Shown here: one piece after another, positions 1 to 4,187 of the stretch
Position numbering within the stretch: the stretch's first letter is position 1
How the letters are laid out: the number at the start of each line of letters is the position of its first letter
Origin: Candidatus Cardinium hertigii
Lineage (GTDB): Bacteria; Bacteroidota; Bacteroidia; Cytophagales_A; Amoebophilaceae
DNA length: 5,236 nt
Direction of reading: 5' to 3'
Assembly: GCF_003788695.1 (NCBI RefSeq)
Contig: NZ_RARA01000023.1
Coordinates: 84,344-89,579 of the forward strand
Program-made: the position numbers and the translations under genes
The notes under the pieces: model-generated
The model's input: the letters and a program-made list of their open reading frames with translations, nothing else
Told to the model about the DNA's origin: nothing
Databases searched by the model: none

Positions 1-851
1 AGGGGGCCTTTTTCTATTATATTATTCCTATAGTAGGAAATATCGTTGTACGTATTTATTTTTAAAGACAAGTGATCCCATCGTTTAAGCCATTTATACT
101 TTAACGTAAAGAGCCTTTCTCCTATATGGTCGTTGTGATAAATGGGGAAATGACCATTAGTGAGCAAATGACCATTTATGCTTCCATCGTGGGTAGAAGA
201 TGCGCTGGCTTGGCTGATAAGTATGCTGCCGTTTATTTGATTGAAATTGCGTACGGAAGGGGGTTCTTGAGTGGATTTTGTACGTTTGTAGTAGTCGGAC
301 TGATAGTTGAAATCTATTCCCAAGCACCCTAATCCTATACCATACTTTCCTTTTATATCAAATAGCTCTTTCCCTGATTTTGTATCCCATAGTTTCGGAA
401 TATAAGCAATCTGTGCCGACCAAATACCTTTTAGTAGGGAGAGGTTGTGGAGAGAAAGGTCTCCATAAATACATCTTAGTAGGGAGGGGTTGTGGCTAGA
501 GAGGTATCCATAAGAGAGTAGTAATGAATAAATGCCTAGCCTGCAATAGTGATTAAAAGGCAAGATAAGTTCCTTCTTTTCTGATGGCAAGAGAAAATGT
601 GTTTCGGGTGCAGGCGTGAATGGTAAATGTTCTAGCGTTAGATCTTTTATGATGGCTAAAGGTTTGTAGCTTTTTTTGGATGGCCGGGTGGGAGCCTTAA
701 AAAATAGTCTTTGCTCCTGACTTATTTTATTTTTTTTTTGTTTTTCAATTACAAACTCAGCATCCTTGATTGCTCCTGTCTGCGTTTCTGCATAGCATAT
801 AGCACCATGCGTCCAAAAAAATGTGCAAATAAATGGCCAAATATATTTCAT
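1..851 (-). CDS. Putative outer-membrane beta-barrel protein (TonB-receptor-like), 5' part; runs off the left edge
   Basis: The frame starts at ATG 851-849 and stays open for 283 codons to the left edge, so the C-terminus is missing. Residues 1-21 look like a signal peptide: MKY, a hydrophobic aromatic stretch, and a likely cut after AICYA. A charged Lys/Gln-rich linker (about 33-62) follows. Then comes a Pro-rich stretch with KKSYKPL (59-65) and NHYCRLGIYS (100-109). This resembles the start of Bacteroidota barrel proteins that carry a 'YxxLGxGNY' motif and lack a TonB plug; the resemblance is recalled, not searched. From about 105 on, alternating aromatic/polar segments suggest beta strands. 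An imperfect 15-residue repeat lies at about 115-144. The start has an A-rich leader (AGCAAAA) and no Shine-Dalgarno, usual for the phylum. It lies downstream of the dipeptidase gene on the same strand, 320 bp away, so probably not cotranscribed. That it codes is fairly sure; the family is a moderate guess. Confidence 0.75.
   Translation of the reverse strand, partial: MKYIWPFICTFFWTHGAICYAETQTGAIKDAEFVIEKQKKNKISQEQRLFFKAPTRPSKKSYKPLAIIKDLTLEHLPFTPAPETHFLLPSEKKELILPFNHYCRLGIYSLLLSYGYLSSHNPSLLRCIYGDLSLHNLSLLKGIWSAQIAYIPKLWDTKSGKELFDIKGKYGIGLGCLGIDFNYQSDYYKRTKSTQEPPSVRNFNQINGSILISQASASSTHDGSINGHLLTNGHFPIYHNDHIGERLFTLKYKWLKRWDHLSLKINTYNDISYYRNNIIEKGP
431..520 (-). repeat. Two imperfect in-frame 45-bp tandem repeats inside the barrel gene
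   Basis: Both units (431-475 and 476-520, plus-strand numbering) begin TTAGTAGGGAG and share most bases over their first 38 positions. The period of 45 bp equals 15 codons, so the frame is kept. The encoded units read GYLSSHNPSLLR and GDLSLHNLSLLK, each flanked by an aromatic residue. In a beta-barrel this could be a duplicated strand or hairpin, or two adjacent strands that resemble each other. The DNA-level similarity favours recent duplication. Confidence 0.6.
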
Positions 852-942
852 TTTTGCTAATTGTTTAAGAAAAGAAAAAATGTGCTAATGCTGTATGGTT
901 GTTAGTTACTTGTTTGGTATCTGGCCCTGTTTCTATTATCGT

Positions 943-1119
943 TTACCGTTGTAACCAGTTACAGTAGCAAGCCCAAAAGATATTTTCCTCTAGTATAATG
1001 TTTTTAAAATTACGAAATGTCCGCGAGAACATCACTAGATCTTTTGCGAATCTACATAATAGATACTTATACGCTTGATTTTCAGACTTCAGACTGAATT
1101 TTCCAACAGCTTTGTTCAT
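943..1119 (-). CDS. Unrecognised 58-aa ORF, possible small gene or gene remnant
   Basis: The frame runs from ATG 1119-1117 to TAA 945-943 and encodes 58 residues starting MNKAVGKFSLKSENQ and ending CYCNWLQR. It is Lys/Phe/Asn-rich, with three cysteines (22, 51, 53) and two tryptophans (49, 55). There is no evident signal peptide or membrane segment. I do not recognise a family. An in-frame TAA lies nine codons before the ATG, so the frame is self-contained. No ribosome-binding site is visible. It sits between the dipeptidase and barrel genes on their strand. It may be a real small protein, a fragment of a lost gene, or a chance frame; chance is quite possible at this length in AT-rich DNA. 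Confidence 0.25.
   Translation of the reverse strand: MNKAVGKFSLKSENQAYKYLLCRFAKDLVMFSRTFRNFKNIILEENIFWACYCNWLQR
950..963. promoter_or_regulatory. 14-bp palindrome TGTAACCAGTTACA, possible operator
   Basis: Two perfect 6-bp arms, TGTAAC and GTTACA, are separated by CA. The site lies about 100 bp upstream of the barrel-protein start, which is a plausible place for a dimeric regulator. It also overlaps the last codons of the 58-aa ORF. No promoter could be matched to it, so a regulatory role is only a guess. Confidence 0.2.
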
Positions 1120-1171
1120 CAGCGCTTGATTTTTTTTGTTTTTTTATCAAGAAAAAAATAACAGTAATGAT

Positions 1172-2026
1172 TTAATTATGTTTTTCTACTTTGCTAGGTT
1201 CACATGTATCAAAATTAAAATAGGTATTAGGGTAATCTTCTGGAGCGTAAGTATAATGCCACCATTCCTTCTCATAGGCTACAAATCCATGTTTTTCCAT
1301 TATTTTTTTCAGAAAATTTCGATTTTGTGTTTGTTCTTCTGTGACTAGATTAGAGTTATGGTTAGATGATACATCAAGAAAATCAAAATGGGTTCCCATA
1401 TCCACTGTCCCATCATTTAAGTACATAATGCTTGTTCCATCAGCAAGCGTTCGGATTTCTTTAACGAGCTGAGTTGAGTAGTGTTTCTTTTTACTTATAA
1501 TGGTTAAATCGAAAGTACTCCCTCGGCTATGACCTGATTTTTTTGATATATAACCTTTTTTAAATAAATCTTCTTTATTTTCTCTTGGGTAATAGAGTCC
1601 TTTATTTTTATCACTATATACTTTGGATTGACTCCATGCTAAAATAAAATTTGTCGCTTTTTGAGGACGATACACATCGTATAGTACCATGCGGTAACCT
1701 TGGCTATCGAAGTCATCATTGGCCTTTTTTAAAGCTTCTGCTGCTGATTTAGTACAAGAAAACCTGCGTCCCGTATAACCAGTAAATTTTTGGCCTATGA
1801 AATTCCAATTACCAGATCTATAATAACGCGGTATGCCTTTTATTTTTTTATCTATTTCATCAAGATATACAAAATCTTCAGGTCTCTTGTCTTCCAGTTG
1901 CTCTAGTCTACTTTCTTCCTTTGTAGGTTTTTTGCTTAATAAACTTTCAGATTTCTGAATAAGTCCTATCCCCACCACAAACCCTATCCCTATTGTTAGA
2001 TTTTTAAAAATATTATTGGTTTTCAT
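1172..2026 (-). CDS. M15 family D-alanyl-D-alanine dipeptidase (VanX/DdpX-like), membrane-anchored
   Basis: The 284-residue product is a zinc peptidase of family M15 (VanX/DdpX type), which hydrolyses D-Ala-D-Ala or related muropeptides in the envelope. The motif SGHSRGSTFD (164-173) supplies zinc ligands H166 and D173. EWWHY (254-258) supplies the catalytic base E254 and third zinc ligand H257. DVYRP (117-121) contains R120, equivalent to the substrate-contacting arginine of VanX. A hydrophobic segment at about 10-23 suggests an uncleaved signal anchor or signal peptide, so action is periplasmic. A Lys/Glu-rich linker (25-50) precedes the domain. All metal and catalytic residues are present, so it is probably active. 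No vanA/vanH-like ligase or dehydrogenase is nearby, so wall turnover or nutrient recycling is likelier than glycopeptide resistance. Translation must start at ATG 2026, because an identical upstream start at 2131 hits a stop after 11 codons. No clear Shine-Dalgarno precedes it. Confidence 0.9.
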   Translation of the reverse strand: MKTNNIFKNLTIGIGFVVGIGLIQKSESLLSKKPTKEESRLEQLEDKRPEDFVYLDEIDKKIKGIPRYYRSGNWNFIGQKFTGYTGRRFSCTKSAAEALKKANDDFDSQGYRMVLYDVYRPQKATNFILAWSQSKVYSDKNKGLYYPRENKEDLFKKGYISKKSGHSRGSTFDLTIISKKKHYSTQLVKEIRTLADGTSIMYLNDGTVDMGTHFDFLDVSSNHNSNLVTEEQTQNRNFLKKIMEKHGFVAYEKEWWHYTYAPEDYPNTYFNFDTCEPSKVEKHN

Positions 2027-2131
2027 TTGTAGGTTTTTTGTTTAATAAACTTTCAGATTTCTGAATAAGTCCTATCCCCACTACAAAACCTATCCCTATG
2101 TTAGATTTTTAAATATATTATTGGTTTTCAT
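1921..2131. repeat. Tandem duplication of the dipeptidase gene's first 35 codons
   Basis: Unit 1 (1921-2026, 106 bp) is the functional 5' end of the gene. Unit 2 (2027-2131, 105 bp) lies directly head-to-tail with it. By eye they differ by four substitutions and one deleted base, about 95% identity. Both end on the minus strand with the same ATG AAA ACC start. The junction reads CCTACAAATGAAA, while the gene body continues CCTACAAAGGAAG, so a few bases of microhomology could have helped slippage or unequal crossing-over. Confidence 0.95.
2027..2131 (-). pseudogene. Dead 5' copy of the dipeptidase gene (11 codons, then stop)
   Basis: This outer repeat unit begins with ATG 2131-2129 and reads MKTNNIFKNLT. 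A TAG follows at 2098-2096, because a single T:A pair of a short T-run present in the intact unit is missing here. Further stops follow in the same frame. It is the copy adjacent to the ancestral upstream DNA, so it should now lie in the 5' leader of the dipeptidase mRNA. Translation of the 11-codon remnant could act as a short upstream ORF, but that is inference. Confidence 0.85.
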
Positions 2132-2245
2132 TTAAAAAAATAAAGTATTTTTATATTTGATTATAATGTATTTGTTCAATTGGTCATTCCAACCAATATT
2201 TTTTTCATAATGAACAAAATCATCCATAATCCATTTTTCCATCAT
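2132..2245 (-). CDS. Unrecognised 37-aa ORF, possible gene remnant or leader
   Basis: The frame starts at a double ATG (2245-2240) and ends at TAA 2134-2132, which directly abuts the ATG of the dead repeat copy at 2131. It encodes 37 residues, beginning MMEKWIMDDFVHYEKN and ending NTLFF. The same frame is open for 12 codons further upstream, to about 2281. The product is aromatic and charged, with no signal peptide. It could be the C-terminal remnant of a lost gene. I recognise no family, and a chance frame is quite possible. Confidence 0.2.
   Translation of the reverse strand: MMEKWIMDDFVHYEKNIGWNDQLNKYIIIKYKNTLFF
2160..2165 (-). promoter_or_regulatory. Candidate -10 box (TATAAT) for the dipeptidase gene
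   Basis: On the minus strand a perfect TATAAT lies about 30 bp before the duplicated ATG at 2131. No good -35 box sits 16-18 bp upstream; the nearest TTG-like words (TTGAAC, TTGGAA) are badly spaced. The Bacteroidota consensus TAnnTTTG is not matched either. If used, transcription would begin near 2153, and the intact gene would have a leader of roughly 125 nt containing the dead copy. Confidence 0.25.
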
Positions 2246-2300
2246 GCAGAAAATCGTTAACTTAATTTGATCTTTTAGTGTTTAATTTTAGCATTTTTAT

Positions 2301-2396
2301 TAGGTGTTTGGTCCCATAAGGTTTCTGTTGTAAGTTAAGTTTTTACAAAATACACAATTATAATATGCTTCACCACAATCAGTGACTAAACACCTA
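2301..2396 (+). ncRNA. Candidate structured RNA: 13-bp closing stem around a 70-nt loop
   Basis: The arm TAGGTGTTTGGTC (2301-2313) pairs with GACTAAACACCTA (2384-2396) over 13 bp. The one non-Watson-Crick pair is a G-U wobble in plus-strand RNA but would be A-C on the minus strand, so the plus strand is the better folded one. Inside, TTGTAA (2328-2333) pairs with TTACAA (2343-2348) as a second hairpin. A terminator-like hairpin with a T-run follows about 25 nt downstream. Very weak -35/-10 words (TTGATC 2267-2272, TAGCAT 2289-2294, spacing 16) would start transcription close to 2301. It matches no RNA family I recognise. The arms could instead be terminal inverted repeats of a tiny mobile element, or chance. 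Confidence 0.25.
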
Positions 2397-2418
2397 GTTT
2401 ACGTTTTTTTATCCATAA

Positions 2419-2443
2419 AAGCCCTTTGCAGAGGGTCTTTTTT
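2419..2443 (+). terminator. Rho-independent terminator-like hairpin with T-run
   Basis: CCCT (2422-2425) pairs with AGGG (2432-2435) around a short loop, followed by TC and a run of six T. The stem is short but GC-rich against its AT-rich surroundings. No recognised plus-strand gene lies upstream in the window, so it could end the candidate RNA at 2301-2396 or be left from a deleted gene. A competing pairing uses AAGCCCTT (2419-2426) with AAGGGCTT (2451-2458). Confidence 0.4.
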
Positions 2444-2471
2444 ACTTAAGAAGGGCTTCTTTTGATTAAGT
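2419..2471. repeat. Cluster of overlapping, mutually exclusive inverted repeats
   Basis: Besides the terminator hairpin, three other inverted repeats share the same bases: AAGCCCTT/AAGGGCTT (2419-2426 and 2451-2458), AAGAAG-GG-CTTCTT (2448-2461), and ACTTAA/TTAAGT (2444-2449 and 2466-2471). The second is followed by a few T on the plus strand, and A-rich flanks give T-runs on the minus strand, so bidirectional termination is possible. Alternative pairings of this type can also act as attenuators. Confidence 0.4.
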
Positions 2472-2493
2472 AATAATCTATTTTATTGGATTT

Positions 2494-2523
2494 TTGTAAA
2501 AATTGATAGAAGTGTGTTATATT
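2494..2523 (+). promoter_or_regulatory. Candidate promoter for lepB
   Basis: TTGTAA (2494-2499) and TATATT (2518-2523), spaced by 18 bp, match 4/6 and 5/6 positions of the general -35/-10 consensus. Transcription from here would start near 2530 and give a leader of about 200 nt before the ATG at 2729. The Bacteroidota-specific TAnnTTTG box is not clearly present. In AT-rich DNA such matches are frequent, so support is weak. Confidence 0.3.
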
Positions 2524-2728
2524 GTAATCCATTAGTTATATGATGCTTATCTGCACCCTTAATAAAAAGTTATGTAGACGGTTTGCATAATTTTTTGTGT
2601 AAGTGCTTGATTTTTTTGCTTCCATAATTTTTGATTACTCAAAAAATGTAGCAGATCAGTATCAGTATGTAACATCATTTAATAATTGTAATGGTAATAG
2701 ATTTTTCATAACGTCAAGAAGCAGAAAG

Positions 2729-3913
2729 ATGAAGAGGCCTTTTTTAGGTAAGAAACGGGTTGTGGCACCAGTAGGTATATTGCGAGATTGGGTAGGTTCT
2801 ATATTTTTTGCCGCTATGTTTGCTACCTTAATCCGTTGGATGGTTATAGGTCTGTACATTATACCTTCTGGCTCAATGGAGTCAACGCTCTTAACAGGAG
2901 ATTTCGTGTTGGTAAGTAAATTACACTATGGTGCCCGTACACCCATTACCCCTCTACAAATTCCCATAACCCATCAAATTATTCCCGGTACAAAAATCCC
3001 TTCTTATGTTGACTGGATTACATTGCCTCAATACCGCTTGCCTGGTTTTAGCAAGGTGCAACGAAATGATATTATTGTATTTAACACGCCATTAGGTACT
3101 GAACCGCTTGATTTACGCGAATATTGGATCAAGCGTTGCATTGCAATTCCTGGAGACGTAGTACGTATAGATCATAAGCAACTTTATGTTAATGATAAGC
3201 TGGCTGATACATGTGATACGATTCAATATCGTTACTTTATGAAAACGAAACGAAAATTATCTTCTGCTTTTTTTGAAAAAAATGATATTATCGTTGAGAA
3301 AAGTGCTATCAGTCATCCAGATATATCTATTGTTTCTGGCCATGAGGGGTATATTATTTATGCTACACCCAACAAAGTTAAACAACTTACTACTATTCTT
3401 CCATCCTATATACAGTCTGTGGAACCAGTAGAAGATGAAGAAATACAGCCTAATAACTATCCCAGTAGTATGTTATGGGATGATACCAAAGGTGCTATGG
3501 ATCCCCTTACTTGGCATAAGGGTAATTTTGGTTTGCTGGTGCGTACAGTTTTAGGTTGGACGAAGGATAATTTTGGCCCCCTTACAGTTCCTAAAAAAGG
3601 AATGTCTATTCACATGGATGAGAAAAACATCCTATTGTATGGTCATGCTATAGCAAATTTTGAGGGAAAAAAAACTATAAAATTCACGCAGAAGGAGTGC
3701 TGGATAGATGGTCAACAGGTAAAGCAATATACTTTTGTTAAAAATTATTATTTCGTGATGGGAGACAATCGAGATCAGTCTAAGGACTCTAGATTTATTG
3801 GATTTATTCCAGAAGAACATATTACTGGAAAGGCAATTATGGTTCTGTTATCTTCAAGAAAAAAAAGTTTGTTCAGTGGTATCCGTTGGAACCGATTGTT
3901 TCATATGGTCTAA
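2729..3913 (+). CDS. lepB: Signal peptidase I (leader peptidase)
   Basis: This 394-residue inner-membrane serine protease (family S26) cleaves signal peptides from exported proteins on the periplasmic side. One membrane segment lies at about 22-44. The catalytic boxes are complete: PSGSM (46-50) with nucleophile S49, QRNDIIVFNTP (111-121), WIKRCIAIPGD (133-143) with general base K135, and GDNRDQSKDSR (345-355). About 200 residues separate the lysine box from the GDN box. That is much longer than in E. coli but is seen in Bacteroidota enzymes. I chose ATG 2729 because MKRPFLGKKR followed by the membrane anchor matches the usual N-terminus, with purine-rich AGAAGCAGAAAG just upstream. The frame is open back to a GTG at 2603, but those 42 residues show no family features. 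The gene is divergent from the dipeptidase gene and probably transcribed alone. Confidence 0.95.
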   Translation: MKRPFLGKKRVVAPVGILRDWVGSIFFAAMFATLIRWMVIGLYIIPSGSMESTLLTGDFVLVSKLHYGARTPITPLQIPITHQIIPGTKIPSYVDWITLPQYRLPGFSKVQRNDIIVFNTPLGTEPLDLREYWIKRCIAIPGDVVRIDHKQLYVNDKLADTCDTIQYRYFMKTKRKLSSAFFEKNDIIVEKSAISHPDISIVSGHEGYIIYATPNKVKQLTTILPSYIQSVEPVEDEEIQPNNYPSSMLWDDTKGAMDPLTWHKGNFGLLVRTVLGWTKDNFGPLTVPKKGMSIHMDEKNILLYGHAIANFEGKKTIKFTQKECWIDGQQVKQYTFVKNYYFVMGDNRDQSKDSRFIGFIPEEHITGKAIMVLLSSRKKSLFSGIRWNRLFHMV

Positions 3914-3916
3914 AAT

Positions 3917-3960
3917 AGTAGAAAAAAACGGGCTTGTCACAATATTTCTTGCTACTTTTT
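3917..3960 (+). terminator. Weak candidate terminator after lepB
   Basis: AGTAG (3917-3921) pairs with CTACT (3952-3956). The A-run inside the left arm can pair imperfectly with TTTCTT inside the right arm, and a run of T follows. It begins four bases after the lepB stop. The stem is weak, with a 30-nt interior, so this is a suggestion only. The rest of the spacer up to 4187 shows no clear element. Confidence 0.3.
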
Positions 3961-4187
3961 GTTTCATCAAAAAATAACCCAAAAGTAAAACATATTTTCT
4001 CCAATTCTAAATTTGCACTTAACAATAGCAGTTCCATTGGGGGATCACCATACTTAAGAAAAAGCTTACTCAACCACTTTTCTCTTACATTTTTTTCTTT
4101 TAAATTTTGCTAAATTCATAAAAAAGCAGCTGTTACCTTCTTTTTGTGTTAGGCAGCCTATATGTCCCATTTCAAATTCTTTCCATT

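Larger units (their letters stand above)
852..1171. other. 320-bp spacer between two minus-strand genes
   Basis: This stretch separates the dipeptidase stop from the barrel-protein start. It contains an unrecognised 58-codon ORF (943-1119) and a 14-bp palindrome (950-963), both listed separately. T-rich runs lie at 1129-1145 on the plus strand. I see no convincing promoter for the barrel gene and no convincing terminator for the dipeptidase gene. The 6-bp inverted repeat CTTGAT/ATCAAG (1125-1130 and 1146-1151) only brackets a T-run. Confidence 0.6.
2132..2728. other. Divergent intergenic region between the dipeptidase gene and lepB
   Basis: About 600 bp lie between the dead repeat copy (minus) and the lepB start (plus). 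The region is very AT-rich. It holds a candidate minus-strand promoter (around 2160), a 37-codon minus-strand ORF (2132-2245), a structured 96-bp inverted repeat (2301-2396), terminator-like hairpins (2419-2471) and a candidate lepB promoter (2494-2523). From 2603 to 2728 a frame in phase with lepB is open from a GTG, but it does not look like signal peptidase sequence. Confidence 0.6.

Noticed and set aside
126..332. Plus-strand 68-codon ORF
   Set aside because: It lies opposite the long minus-strand barrel-protein frame (851 to the left edge), which has a signal peptide and family-like motifs.
1081..1099. TTCAGAC direct repeat with a small TTCAG/CTGAA inverted repeat
   Set aside because: Too short, and there is no positional link to a promoter or terminator.
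1073..1133. Repeated word GCTTGATTTT at 1073 and 1124, and again at 2605
   Set aside because: A 10-mer ending in a T-run recurs easily in this AT-rich DNA; no flanking similarity extends it.
1125..1151. CTTGAT...ATCAAG inverted repeat after the dipeptidase stop
   Set aside because: The T-run is the loop, not a tail, and the stem is only 6 bp. On the minus strand no T-run follows, so it does not look like a terminator.
1136..1348. Plus-strand 70-codon ORF, Phe-rich
   Set aside because: It is antisense to the 3' end of the dipeptidase gene, across the conserved EWWHY region, and has no protein-like features of its own.
2543..2593. Plus-strand 16-codon frame (MMLICTLNKKLC...) upstream of lepB
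   Set aside because: Considered as a leader peptide, but no ribosome-binding site, codon bias or coupled hairpin supports it.
2662..2859. Minus-strand 65-codon ORF opposite the lepB 5' end
   Set aside because: Antisense to the conserved lepB N-terminus; no independent support. The same applies to the frame at 3632-3820.
3027..3913. Long stretch between the lysine and GDN boxes of LepB, considered as an insertion of foreign sequence
   Set aside because: A long insertion here is usual for Bacteroidota signal peptidases; frame and composition are continuous.
3873..4073. Minus-strand 66-codon ORF overlapping the lepB 3' end
   Set aside because: It overlaps lepB antisense by about 40 bp, has no recognisable motif, and is within chance length for AT-rich DNA.
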